Shown here: one piece after another, positions 40,534 through 51,824 of the stretch
Layout of the letters: every line of letters begins with the position of its first letter
Numbering within the stretch: position 1 is the first letter of the stretch
DNA from: Hypoxylon rubiginosum
Taxonomy: Eukaryota > Ascomycota > Sordariomycetes > Xylariales > Hypoxylaceae
Direction: 5' to 3'
Length of the DNA stretch: 64,000 bases
NCBI GenBank assembly: GCA_902806565.1
Contig: CADCXA010000049.1
Span: 62,001 to 126,000 of the forward strand
Program-made: the position numbers and the translations under genes
The notes under the pieces: model-generated
What the model was told of the DNA's origin: nothing
The model's database searches: none
Seen by the model: the letters and a program-made list of their open reading frames with translations, nothing else

Positions 40534-43500
40534 ATGATTCCCTCTCTATCTTCCCCAGTCACGCAGGCGGCCTTGCTCGAATGGGCTGATTCGATGCTCT
40601 TGAAACTACTGCCTGAGCGCGATCCCGATTTCAGAGCAAAGAAGCCCGAGCACCTTTTCGATGGAGCTGTCTTCTCCGCCCTACTCGAAATTCTAGATGC
40701 CGATTATAATCCCACTCGCTTCCAACAGAGCCTCGACGCTTTCTCCACCGACGATGACATATTTCAGGGTAGAAGACGGAACTTGCATATCATCCTTATG
40801 GGCTTGAAGGACTTCGCAAGGCGACATTGTGCGAAAATTGAGCCCTTAATTAACTACGTCGATTTCCAAGCCTTAGCTAGAGAACCTACAAAAGCCGGCA
40901 TATTCGAGGTGAATAGAGCTGCTTCCCAAGCACTCCCCCTGTCCGAGCTGCTATCTTTTCTAAATCTACCGATCCCGGCTAAGGTTTATTACCAGGTTTT
41001 GGTCCTTTTCGTATCTGCTGCCTGTCTCCGCACAGATGAGAACGCAAGGTATATAACACTAGTTGTGCAATTGGATGCGAAACTACAGGGCGGAATTCAC
41101 CAGGTTCTCAAAGAAGTCGACATCAAATTAGCACAAGCAGCCGAGGCAACCGAGAGCGATGTAGAGGCTGGTTATGCTGACGACGACGACCTTGCGCGAG
41201 AAGCAGTCCTGTCGGATCTGCAGCGCGAGGCAGAAGATGCGAAAAGGCAAGCAGGCGGTTTAAAATTACGACTGGACAGGCTCCAGGACAACTATGACGA
41301 GCTTCTTCGGAAGCACGAAGAACTTCAGGGAGAAAACGAGCAGCTCCACAAGCAGATTGAATCGGAAGCTGGCAACTTCGACAAACATCGTCTTCAGCGG
41401 CAGCTAAAGGAGAATGAGTCACTCATTGCCAATTTGGAGAATGAGAGGAATTATCTAGCCGAGGAAAGAGAGCGACTTGTCAAAGAGAAGGCTCGCCTTG
41501 AGGTAGTAGCACAGAAAGCAGAGAGCTTGACTGACGAGAACCAAGAACTTCGGGCCAAGAACGAGGACCTTTCAAAGAAAGCTAACATGGCCGACAACTT
41601 AAGGAAGAAGTTGGAATCGATGAAGTCCGTAGAAGCCGACCTCAAGGCTCTCCACAACGAGAAGCTCGACGCGGCGAAGCTCATGGAGCAACTCGACAGT
41701 GCTACTATGAGGATAGACACTTTAAAAAGGGAAGCCGAGGCCTACGCTACTAAGATGCAGGGGTATGAAATTGACATCGCTAACTTCAATAACCAAAAGA
41801 CCCTGTACGCAACGGAGAACGGCGAGTTAAGATTACGCCTCGAGGACTTGCAGACACGGAGCCAGATTGACGAAGCAGTCGTCCGAGACCTCCAAGAAAA
41901 GGTTATGATGCTTGATCCGTCGGCTACCCCTAGCACACCACTAGGCTCTCGTCCAACCACTCTTGAGGATGAACTAAGCGAAACTAGCAATGCTATCTCG
42001 ATGAGGAATCTCGAGGTACAGCGCCTCCAAGCAGAGAACGCAGTTCTCAAGAGTACTCTCGGCACCGAGACAGAGAAAGGTCAACTTATTCAGGAGATGG
42101 AGGACCTCCGTGTCTCGCGTCACACCTTACAGGAGAAGTTCAACGACATCCTCGAGAAATATACCGTCAGCCAACATCAGCTCGATGCACTTATCCAGAA
42201 CATGGGTAAGGAAGGGTTAGTCGAGGCTCTTCAAGCTTGTTATGACGTAGCACCGGACACGAAGTGGCTGATGTCGAACTACTTTAGAGAGGAAGCATAT
42301 TCCAACTTGCGGGTGCAGGTCCACGTCGAGCAGAACCGTTCCAAGCAGCTGGAGAGGCAAATCGCTTCCCTCGAACAGCAACTGGGAGATAAAGAACGCG
42401 CCCTGCTCGAGGCAAGAGGTGATTGTAAGATCATCTTCAAAGAATATGTCTCTCGAAGAGTTGATGCTGACGCTGACGATGACGATGAAGTGAAAGCGGT
42501 CGAGAAGACTGGGTTGAGTACTCTCGACGAACTAAAGAGAACGGACGGCATGCTCGCTGTCTCTCTCCGCGCCGAGCTCGATATCGAGCGGAGAAAGCAT
42601 ATGACGGTAAAGGAGGAGTCCGAGACGCAACGAAAACAGCTCCTGACGCTGTTCGTCGAGAAAGACGAGCTTCGGCACGAGGCCGAGGCGGCTAACTTCA
42701 AGATGCAGAGGGTCGCTGACGGGCAGGTCATCAACACGGATAGCGCCAAGCAATCCGAGAAGATGGAGAAGCTCCGAACTCGGTACAAGCAGTTGCAGCA
42801 GGTGAGTGTTACTTCTCCTACTTCTGCTACTTCTCGATCGGAGTTGGCCGCCCGCGACAATGACGATGACAGTGTTGTCGAAGTCAACGTCAAGCGTCGG
42901 TCTATCTGGCAAGCTCTCAGCAGCCCTTTTGGAAAGAAGACGCCACGTCCTCAATCTGGCTTTTACCCCTATGAAGTGAAGAAGGATGGCTCTATAGGCA
43001 CTCCTGATCGTCCAGTCTCGGCTCCGATGGGGTTCAAAGGGTTTGGTAGCAGTGCCGTCCTTTTCCCAAGTCGAAGCAACAGCGTCTCGAGATCTAGTTC
43101 CCGCAGCAGCTCTATAGATTCTGCGCTCGCCTCTGTACTAGAGGCTAAATATGGCAGCTCCCGGCGGTCGAGTCCAAGCCGAGTGGCTGGCCCGGATGGC
43201 TAGGCGATCGAAAGACTTCGAAGGATATGGATAAGTCTTTTATGTTTTAAGGGTGAATGTGGACTGACATCACGTGCTAAACTCGCAGCAATACGAGCAA
43301 TCCGAACTGAAGAACCGCGAATTAGAACGGACTCTGAAGGCCGTCCGTGCTGGATCAGAAGCCGGTGCTCAAAAGGTATGTGAAGTCTTATTCGTTCATT
43401 TGGATATTTTTCCAATTTCCGCCAACAACCTGGACCAAGGTTATTTTCTCTCATTTGTACGGGTATTATATTCGAGTTATAGAAAAAAATCATGTTGCTT

Positions 43501-43904
43501 TACTATGTCCATCTTCATTTGTTTCTATTGTACGGTGTATAATCATGTATCTGAATCTTGTGGTGTGACCTTCGAGAACTTCTTATCCCTCGTGAGTGTC
43601 TCGTCGAGTTCCTAACGGAAATTGGCAGGCGCAAACCGACCAGATCATCAAGAATCTCCAGCGCGAGAACGCGATGATCGCTACCGCTTGGTACGATCTC
43701 AACAGCAGATTGCAGAGCAACCACGTCGTGTTGCAACGGCGGCATGACGTTCCCAAGAGCTGGCTGAATAAGCAAAGGCAGATGGTGAATGGTGAGTGTT
43801 CCTATCATGGCACTGAAGTGACTCCCTCCCCTGAGCTTCATGAGTCGTAACTTGAGATTATTGGACCGTGTGTTGATGTCACGTTAGCTACACCGAGGAA
43901 ATAG
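40534..43904 (+). CDS. Hook-family dynein adaptor
   Basis: Cytosolic coiled-coil adaptor that, in other filamentous fungi (Aspergillus HookA, Ustilago Hok1), links early endosomes to dynein and kinesin-3. Exons are 40,534-42,801, 43,289-43,375, 43,629-43,791 and 43,888-43,904, giving 844 aa; all phases agree. The N-terminal Hook domain covers about residues 1-160 (LLEWADSMLL..., then LIILMGL-type helices). Long coiled coils follow from about 185 to 740, with a break near 450-470 rich in Pro, Ser and Thr. The last exons encode a region ending ATAWYDLNSRLQSNHVVLQR ... VNATPRK, which I recall as typical of fungal Hook C-termini and which supports splicing. Intron 1 (487 bp) is unusual: unspliced, it stays open for 134 codons to 43,203 and gives a Ser-rich alternative tail. 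Intron 3 is 96 bp. Confidence 0.85.
42802..43203 (+). other. Open reading frame inside Hook intron 1 (possible retained-intron tail)
   Basis: The intron begins with GTGAGT but remains in frame with the upstream Hook exon for 133 codons before a TAG at 43,201-43,203. The encoded tail is Ser/Arg-rich, including RSSSRSSSIDSALASVLEAK, and basic. The downstream splice acceptor at 43,288 has a good branch-point-like tgctaac. Both forms are therefore possible; the spliced form is supported by the familiar Hook C-terminus. Confidence 0.5.
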
Positions 43905-45577
43905 GATTTCCGGGCATAGCATCTATGGCCGGGAGCTCGAGCTATGCTCTTTCTTCACTTCTTGACCTTATCGGTGGCTCCAGACCATCGAGCGGTCTAA
44001 TTTTAGACGCGGGCAATGGAGCTCGATGCTCCAATTCTCTCTTCTTTGTTCCCCTATTCCGCTCTCCGCAGAGGTGATTGATTCCGACCACCACTTTTTT
44101 AACCTTCCTAGACCGATCATCTCTCTTTATATAGTCGCAGTCATGGTATTGGGTGAATGGGCTTGATGGCTCGATTGGCGGTCGTGCGGCACTCGTCTTT
44201 TCAATGCAGTACGTAGATTATACCCGCTTTTACAATAGGTAGCTGTTGCGTTGGCTGCATCGCGTCCGCGGAAATGGACGCGCTTTTGCAGACTTTTTCT
44301 TGGGGGCCGCATTGGGTTGGGTTTTAGCAGTTGCGATATGAAGTCAGGTACTCATTCTAATTCAGAATCGCGTTGAGTCCTATAGGTTAGGAGGTACCTA
44401 TTCAATGCTCAGATGATGTGTGGTGATAGTTTGCGGCTCAACACTTGCTTGGCTAGCGTTCTCGCAGACTACTACTGGGCCATTGCCTCGCCGTAGATCT
44501 GCATGGAAGCTCCAGAGTCTGCTACCAATTAAATGAGAGTTGACCAATATAGCCCCCAAGCTGATATATCTCTTATTTCTATCTCAAGGAGCGCGCGAGA
44601 TGCATATCGTCTGACCAGTGAGGCTTTGGATAGCAAATATTCGACGCAGCTTATTGCTGTGTCGTTCCTTTAGACTAACGATAGCTCTCGACGTTTTTCA
44701 GGTGGCTTGATGGACACCCTCATGTTCGATGACAGCGGTCTTAGCAACGGCATATGGTTACGGCATTAACGAGATATGTGACACGAATCTACAATAGAGC
44801 AGTGTAAGTGCATCGCTAGTTACTGCTGTACCACGACTCGGATAAGGAGAAATCACTAGACTCTATCTAGGTTATACTATAGGTCAGCATAAATTATCCC
44901 TGGTATCGTCATCGTGAAAAATGTTATTCAGTGTCATTCGGTGGGAGTTACATTAAACTCAATACAACCGAGGGTTGCAAGGAGAGGGAAATATTAAAAA
45001 ATTGATATAAAAATAAAACGACCACGATGTAACATGCAACCTTCCCAGCCGAGTCTAGCGTTCCATCCGTTCGACGCTCACCCCCGTATCGTGCATCCGT
45101 CCTAAGCGGTTCAGCCACATCACGAGCCACTAGAAATCCCTAGAGATTTCTATCGGGAAGTGCAGCACTACCGGCCTTTCTCTAATCCTCCAGTGAAAAA
45201 ACGTTGCAAGGTTACTCTGCACCGCCTCACCTGCGGACAGGGGTAGCTAGGGAGGTACCGAGGAGCATTGATTTCCAAGTGATTGCAAATCTCTGCTGCT
45301 TTGATTGTTTAAATACTCTCAGCTGCTTACACATTCGACGAATTGGCTTGGGAACTACGCACACGACTCCCGACTAAAGAGGCCGTACCCAGTTTTCGAG
45401 ATATTAACGACATTAGCGGACAACTATTTCGAATTATGATGTCGTTGACCGTCCGTGCCCGGGCATTCCCACTAGGATGAGTCTATCTAGCATCGATACC
45501 AACCAGCATGTATTAGCAGCGGTCATGTCTCGTTTCCGCTGTATGCCTCATCATCATCATCATCATAATCACCAACA
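43905..45577. other. Intergenic region
   Basis: About 1.7 kb holding the 3' flank of the Hook gene and the leader of the WHI2-like gene. I see no gene. A tcatcatcatcatcatcat microsatellite lies at 45,549-45,567 just before the WHI2-like ATG. Confidence 0.55.
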
Positions 45578-47297
45578 ATGAGCATGTCCAGACAGTCGAG
45601 TGAGACCGCCAAGGGTCGCGACGTCTTCCATCTTCCGCCTTCGGATCCCGAATTAATCTCTAAAATACCAAGAATTCTACCACATGAACGCGTCTTTCCC
45701 ATCCAGATAGGATCCGAGCTCTTTAAACTCTCTGGGGCTTCCCTCTCTTCTGACGGTGCGTGCCTTGCGAAACACCCCCTTACGCCCAACCCCTATTCAG
45801 GCATATGATGTCAGCCCTAGCATTCATGTCTACACTCACCCAGCTTGAGAGACTCATGTCTTTCTTTCTCTCTTTTGAAAGTGACACGTCACCACCTAGA
45901 ATGATTGCTGACGCCGTTATTCAGCTCCATCTTATTTCTCCCAATACTTCCAATGCCAGATCAAAAAGGCTGAAGACGCTGGCGAGGACGTATCAGCCGC
46001 CATACGGACCCTTTACATAGATCGGGATCCAATTACTTTCAGAGACATTTCTCTTCACCTGCAGGGCTATCATGTCTCTCCTCGTGACGGGACGCACTTC
46101 GTGCGCCTCTTCGCCGATGCTCAATTTTACACCCTACCCAAGCTGATGTCACAGCTCTATGAAGAGTCCATCTTCATATCTATCGGCCACCGCGAGTTCC
46201 AAATCCCGCGCGACATATTTACCGGCCCCGGAAATTCACCCAATTTCTTCTCCTTGGGGTTCGGCGTTTTCTTCTCGTCGCAAGATGAGATCTTTCCGGG
46301 GCTCGACAGGGAGAGCCTGATTCGACCCCCGTCTATTATGCCTCCCTCTGTCCCAAACCGATCCGCTGACATATTTTACGAACTGTTACACTTACTACGC
46401 GGGTATCCAGTGCGCATTCGGGACGAGGAACACCGCACCTCCCTACTTCGCGACTGTCGCTACTTCAACTTCAAGGGCCTAGAACAGAAGTTAATTCCAC
46501 ATCATATAAACTATAATCTAGCGCGGCGGCGATACGAAATAACCCTTAGGCTGGAAGACATCCTCAAGTCGGGTATCTCGATCGCCACCGACGCCATGAC
46601 TCCAACTCCGACTGGCGGCGTGGAAGCCATCTCGGGATGGGTCAATTACATGCGACCCTACGAGGACGACAAGCACCACGAGCTCATCTTGGAAATTGGA
46701 GGCGAGAATACGAAACTGCATCTCCACCTCATGCGAGCCGAGTTCTTCGGACAGGTCAAAATCCGCGTGGCGAGACTCTTCGAGGTGATCGCTACGAAAC
46801 TTAACCTACCGCCTACCACCCAACCCTTAGGCCTCTTGATGGCATCTGGCGGTGCCGGCAGCCAACCAGCAACACCAGGAAACACCCCATTAAGCGAGGA
46901 CCTCGTCCGGGTCGTAATCGAACCGGAGACGCACATCGTCCTCGACGGGAAGACGTACACCAGCTTCACGGAGATCGAAGAGGTGACGATGGCCATGTCG
47001 TCCGCGTCGTCGGTGGGCCACGGCGGGGGCCAGGACTCGCCGCTCTCGAGCCTAGGAGGAGGAGGGGGCGGCTACATGGGGGCCGGGCCGTCGCGGAAGA
47101 GGAGGCGGATCGACCTGTCGGGGGGCCACGCGTCGTCGTCGGACGAGTGGATCGTGCGCACGGGGCAGTGGCGGCTGCGGATCCAGGGGGCGCGGAACGG
47201 GAAGAGCGCTATCGAGTGCGTGCTCGTGGCCGTCAAGGTCGACGCGTACAGCACGGAGCTGGCGAGGAACGCGCAGCGGGGGTTTTTGAAGGGTTGA
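45578..47297 (+). CDS. WHI2-like growth regulation protein (BTB/POZ)
   Basis: Exons 45,578-45,755 and 45,925-47,297 (169-bp intron, GTGCGT...TTCAG) encode 516 aa. The splice joins SGASLSSD to APSYFSQYFQ, restoring a continuous BTB/POZ strand-helix segment near residues 40-75. A second BTB-like block follows around FISIGHREFQIPRDIF, and the text around HLQGYHVSPRDGTHFVRLFA is typical of fungal Whi2-type proteins. In yeast, Whi2 acts with the Psr1/Psr2 phosphatases in the stress response and in restraining TORC1 at low amino acids. A similar role here is inferred from family. The C-terminal part carries a Gly/Ser-rich stretch and a basic SRKRRRI at 449-455, a possible nuclear signal. The 3' end is distinctly GC-rich, as is the next gene. 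The first ATG after the TCAT repeat was chosen; a second Met lies two codons on. Confidence 0.82.
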
Positions 47298-47908
47298 TGT
47301 TGACGGTGTGGAGGGGGAGGGGGGGTGGAGGTCCGAAGAAAGAAAGAGGAAGATGCATAGCGACGGGAATTGTCTTAATTTACTACCGTATTTGTATTGT
47401 ACTACCTGTATTTATGTGTATTTCGTAGGAAAAAGAATAAACTACTGTAATTCCTATCATGTTGGCGACGCTCCAACCACTTCCTGTACATTGTAATCGG
47501 GGAAAGATATTTTTGGTTTCATGGCAAGTCTTCATACAACCAATCCCATCCAATATAAACTCGACTCAACTCAACTCAGAATTAGATGCTACCTCATTCT
47601 CGAGTTCGTCGGTACTTTCGGTTAGATATTTGCTGCATTATCTTGCCGTCGCCCTATCGCCGGTATCAATTTCGGCAACCGTTTCTTATGACGTTGTAGT
47701 CGGATCTAGCGATCAACCAAAGCAACCCCTCAACCCTCAACTATCGACTTCATCATACAACCCTATATTGACATCCTTTGTTCGCGATATTTTCACATTT
47801 CCCCAAGAATCGAGCAACGGCTTTACTTCAACATAATGATGCGCCACTAAACCACCCCTCTAAATTCGATACTCCTTTTCCAGAGTCACATCGCATTAAA
47901 CAGCCAAC
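47298..47908. other. Intergenic region before the alcohol dehydrogenase
   Basis: About 600 bp. It contains a 125-codon open frame (47,459-47,836) with Ser/Leu-rich, low-complexity translation and no recognisable domain. I take it as leader DNA, not a gene. No promoter element stands out. Confidence 0.5.
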
Positions 47909-49054
47909 ATGACAGCCCCACTCCCGGACAAAATGAAAGCAGTTCAAGTAACAGCCTTCAACCAGCCGTACGAAATCACCACGGTCCCCGTCCCCACCGT
48001 CGGCCCGCACGACCTCCTGGTAAAAGTCGCCGTGGCCAGCTACTGCCACACCGACGGCATGGTAGCCTCCGGCGCCTTCCACACCTCGCTACCGGTAACC
48101 GCCTCCCACGAGGGCGCCGGCACCGTCGTCGCCGCCGGCACTTCCGTGTCCCCCGAGGCTTTCCGCCCCGGCGACCGCGTCATGTGCGGCTTACCCCTGC
48201 ACCCATGCGCCGCGTGTCCGGACTGCGTGGGGTCCGACGGCAACTACCAGCAGTACTGCGTCAACGTGGCCGGCCACGTCGGCGTCCACGTCGACGGCTG
48301 CCTAGCGGAATTCGTCCGCGTCGACGCTAGGTTTTCGACTAAGCTGCCGCCAAACATCGGCTTCCGCGCCGCCGCCCCCCTCGCGTGCGCCGGGCGCTCC
48401 GCCTGGAGAGGCGTTGTGCAGACCGGGTTGACGACCGGCGAGTGGCTGCTGGTCGTCGGGGCCGGCGGCGGGCTCGGGCACCTGGCCGTGCAGTTCGCCA
48501 GGGCGCGCGGGCTGCGGGTCGTCGCCGCGGACGCGCGGGACGCGGCGCTGCGACTTTCCCGAGACTGCGGCGCGGACGTAGTCGTAGACGCGCGGCAGGG
48601 CAAGGAGCGTGTCGTAGAGGCAGTGCGCCGCGCGACGGGCGGCGGGGGCGCGCACGCCGCGCTCGTGCTGAGCGACGCCGATGGGGCGACGGCACTGGCC
48701 GCGGCGGGGACACGGATGCACGGGACGCTGGTCCAGGTCGCGCAGCCGGAGGAGGTGCGGCTGCCGTTCCGGGAGCTGGTGTTTCGCGATATACGGGTGC
48801 GCGGGAGCTTGCTGTGCTCGCCGGGCGAGAGTCGGGATATGGTGCGGTTTATCGCGGAGCGCGGGGGTGCTGGGAAGGGCGAGGGCAAGGGCGAGGGCGG
48901 GGGCGGGATCCGCGTTGAGACGGTGGTATTCGAGGGGCTTGAGAGTATCGGCGAGCTAGTGCGGTTCGTGCAGAGCGGGAGGCTTAGGGGGAAGGCGGTG
49001 GTCGTGGTGGATCTGGAGCAGCTTGAGGAGGAGAGGAAACAAGGCGCGGAGTGA
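47909..49054 (+). CDS. Zinc-containing alcohol dehydrogenase (MDR family)
   Basis: Single exon, 381 aa, cytosolic NAD(P)-dependent oxidoreductase of the medium-chain family, ADH1/propanol-preferring type. Catalytic zinc ligands are visible: Cys46 in SYCHTDG, His67-Glu68 in SHEGAG, and Cys160. The structural zinc lobe is present with Cys100, 103, 106 and 117 (C-x2-C-x2-C-x10-C; the last spacing is wider than usual). The Rossmann motif GAGGGLGHLA (184-193) is intact. Near residues 324-341 there is a Gly/Lys/Glu low-complexity insert (GKGEGKGEGGGG) not usual in the family, which probably forms a surface loop. The gene is strongly GC-rich, especially its 3' half, in contrast to its neighbours. 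The substrate is unknown; ethanol or other primary alcohols are plausible. Confidence 0.88.
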   Translation: MTAPLPDKMKAVQVTAFNQPYEITTVPVPTVGPHDLLVKVAVASYCHTDGMVASGAFHTSLPVTASHEGAGTVVAAGTSVSPEAFRPGDRVMCGLPLHPCAACPDCVGSDGNYQQYCVNVAGHVGVHVDGCLAEFVRVDARFSTKLPPNIGFRAAAPLACAGRSAWRGVVQTGLTTGEWLLVVGAGGGLGHLAVQFARARGLRVVAADARDAALRLSRDCGADVVVDARQGKERVVEAVRRATGGGGAHAALVLSDADGATALAAAGTRMHGTLVQVAQPEEVRLPFRELVFRDIRVRGSLLCSPGESRDMVRFIAERGGAGKGEGKGEGGGGIRVETVVFEGLESIGELVRFVQSGRLRGKAVVVVDLEQLEEERKQGAE

Positions 49055-50759
49055 TCTGGCCTAGGTAGTGGGGGTTGGAAGTGACGAGAGGTTTGGCTTG
49101 TGGTAAGGGGGTAAAGGGGTAAGGGGCTGAAGAGGGTAGAAAGTTCGTAGCCCGACTAGCAGGATGAGAATACGGCTTTAATTTGACGAAGTGTACGATT
49201 TCACAGGTACTACGTGACTCAGGAAAATATATATGTATACCCGAAATACTAATGTCAATAATGAATATGATACTCCTCTTAGGTAATTCAGTGCTATCGG
49301 CAAGTCTTCCTTTTTCTAAGAACCTCATTAACTTATCCTTAACTTCACGTTGGCCAATCTCGCCACAGGTGGCATAGCTACCTTTTTAAGCTCTGTGACA
49401 CTGCACGGCTGGCGTCGTGTTCTTCATCCTCAATCTAGTGCTCCCCATTTTTTTAGCGCCGCCATGCCGACGCGCTTTTCCCTATCCTCACATGATTAAG
49501 TGTTCATGTACGAACCTGCCAGAGTAGCTCTTCTTCCTGTCTTTCTAGCTTGAGAGACCAATGGTTTCCTTTCCTCAGACTAATAGATTTCTCACTCTAG
49601 CTTCTAAATTGCGAATGCGATTTAGGCTGCATCGAAACTGCAGGCTGTTGCACCGATGCCCCCTGAGTTGCTATTATCTCTGTGCTAGGTGAAGGCGCGA
49701 CGCTCTCCCCTCCCCTTTCTTAAGAGGTGAAGCAGGCTGGGACCCCGCCAAGCCTTTTTCATCCAAGATATTTCGCGATGAGATAATCTCAGCGACCGTC
49801 AGGTCATACAGAGGGCGTAGGTATTGCTTGTTTCTTATCTTGTCAAATCTCGTGAACAAATCTCGTGAACCAAGCGACTAATACAATGAAAAACATTACG
49901 ATACCTAATGTGCCGGTGTGGTGGCACTAACCGGTATTACGACGTTAAAATGCGGTGAGTTAGGCACTTTGTAAGGTACATAGTTTGCTGATCAACTTGA
50001 TCAGGCTCGAAGCACCTAAGTAGGTCTCGACCGCGCTCTCCAATTGCCTCAGACCTACCTAGCTGTCGAGGTAGGTAGTTTCGACTATCAATTAATCATA
50101 TTTCAATATTTCTCCCTCTTAATTCTGCCCAGGCCGCTGTTTGAGCCTTACCTAGCTACCCGGCTAGGCATACTTTTGAGCCCATTTCTCTGTCTTAACC
50201 AGGTAGTCTCCAGGGTGTCTTTGGCTAAGAGCTCTAAGAAACCTTTACAATATCTTCCCGCGGTGCCTTAAAATACTACACTCTTTGTTCCGCCCCGGCT
50301 CGTATCTAGACGGCTAGGATCCAAAGGCTAGATAAGATATAAGAGGTCAAATATTTAAGAAGCAAAAGGATCTTGGAGACATGGGCGAACTAGACTGTCA
50401 GACTGTGCAAGCAGTGCCGTTCTTGACCATACCGAGATCAACCGGTCAAGCTTCACCAATAAAGCGGCGGAGACTACCGACTTCGGGGTCTGACCTAGGC
50501 CAGTAGGTAGGTAGGTAAGGCTCTCTTATCTCAAGCGGGCTGGCGGGGAGGGTGGGATATGTTGACCAGCGAGCCGGCTCTGCATTGTGTAACACACCTT
50601 ATTTATATCAGGTTTTGGAGCCCATCCTGAGCAATGTAGCAGACGGCATGCCACCCTCCCTTTCTTACATGAATTTTCATTCTGTCACCGCCTTTCTTTC
50701 CCATCTTTGAATCATTTATTCTCAGGTATAACTTTCTGTCTGGTTTTCACTCCGTTGTG
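49055..50759. other. Intergenic region before the PfkB kinase
   Basis: About 1.7 kb without a supported gene. CCTAGGTAGGTA-type tracts occur at about 50,055-50,080 and 50,494-50,520, the latter with three gtag units. A 13-bp direct duplication (aaatctcgtgaac) lies near 49,846-49,871. Confidence 0.55.
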
Positions 50760-51695
50760 ATGCCGAGGAAAATGGAACAAATTGTCGGCGTACTTGGAAG
50801 CTTTGTGGATGACACTGTCATCCAAATTGACGAGAGCTGCAGCTACGGCGTAGGAGGCATCCGATATAATGTCTTAGCTCTTTTAGCTATTTTGCCGGAG
50901 CCTTTCAGTGTGCGCCCGATTAGCAGGGTTGGCCCAATGTTACACAAAGCTATTACGAGCGATTTCTTCCCCTTTGGCGACCGTGTTCGTTTGGACGGAC
51001 TTCGACTTCAACTTGCCAATAACTCCGATGTACGCTGCAAAGTCCGCTATGTCGTGGGATCTCCTCGACGTCAATGGATATTTGGAAACCTCGAACCAAT
51101 ACGATCACTCCGACCCAATGAAGTTGGCATGCGAGCAATTATCGTGAATATGGTCTCTGGCATTGATGTCGAGATTGAGCTACTTCACAAGATAAAATTG
51201 CTTGACCCAGATTGTCTACTCTATTTGGATGTTCACAACCTCATTATGCGGTCAACTGAGGATGGCGAACAACTTCCTACACGCGTTTCGAATTTTGCGA
51301 GATGGGCAGAGACTGTAGATTTCGTTCAGATGAATGACACGGAAGCTTGCTATGTATTAGGATACGATGAGCCCCACGGCAACCTGGAGAATTGCATGCG
51401 AAATGCACTCCTAGCACAGACAAAGGCGGTAATTGTGACAAGAGGAGAAAAAGGAGTAGCTGCAGTCTTTAGGAATGGGGATTCTATAGAGTTTGTTACC
51501 ATTCCTGGCATCTCTGTTCAGGCAAAGGATTCGACTGGCTGCGGCGACGTCTTTAGTTCAGCCTTCTTGGCATCCTATCTTCAGAATGGCCGAACAGAGC
51601 AAGCTCTTGCTGACGCTAATCAAGCAGCTGCGGTTAAGTGTGGAACATCCGTAGACGATCTACATCGCGTACTTCAGCCGGACTCCACAACCTAG
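50760..51695 (+). CDS. PfkB-family carbohydrate kinase
   Basis: Intronless, 311 aa from the ATG at 50,760 (the preceding codon is GTG). Family members phosphorylate sugars or nucleosides with ATP. A GVGGIRYN glycine pair (about 30-37) corresponds to the sugar-binding site. An Mg-associated N-x-x-E motif appears as NDTEA (about 192-196), and the C-terminal anion hole and base is DSTGCGDVF (257-265, catalytic Asp263). It is clearly different from the ribokinase at 30,125: there is no GGKGAN and the motif has Cys for Ala. The LYLDVHNL...WAETVDFVQMN segment resembles bacterial PfkB kinases as I recall them. It ends 129 bp before the stop of the convergent dehydrogenase-Nudix gene. The lack of introns in both genes suggests shared origin, perhaps by transfer from bacteria. 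The substrate is not predictable from sequence. Confidence 0.8.
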   Translation: MPRKMEQIVGVLGSFVDDTVIQIDESCSYGVGGIRYNVLALLAILPEPFSVRPISRVGPMLHKAITSDFFPFGDRVRLDGLRLQLANNSDVRCKVRYVVGSPRRQWIFGNLEPIRSLRPNEVGMRAIIVNMVSGIDVEIELLHKIKLLDPDCLLYLDVHNLIMRSTEDGEQLPTRVSNFARWAETVDFVQMNDTEACYVLGYDEPHGNLENCMRNALLAQTKAVIVTRGEKGVAAVFRNGDSIEFVTIPGISVQAKDSTGCGDVFSSAFLASYLQNGRTEQALADANQAAAVKCGTSVDDLHRVLQPDSTT

Positions 51696-51824
51696 AAACA
51701 GTCTATGAAGAAAGAAATTTATTCATGTATTTGTATATCAACATGTGTATTCCTCCATTTCACCTTACTTGGCCATTTTATTCCATGTGAAACTATCCTC
51801 CCTACTCCTTGAGGTCATTTGCGG

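Noticed and set aside
42279..42893. 204-codon minus-strand frame inside the Hook gene
   Set aside because: Ser-rich antisense shadow of coiled-coil codons.
47459..47836. 125-codon open frame upstream of the alcohol dehydrogenase
   Set aside because: Ser/Leu-rich translation without any domain, directly in the leader of a well-supported gene; likely chance.
48244..48918. Long overlapping frames on both strands of the alcohol dehydrogenase gene
   Set aside because: They are Arg/Ala-rich shadows caused by the high GC content of the real gene.
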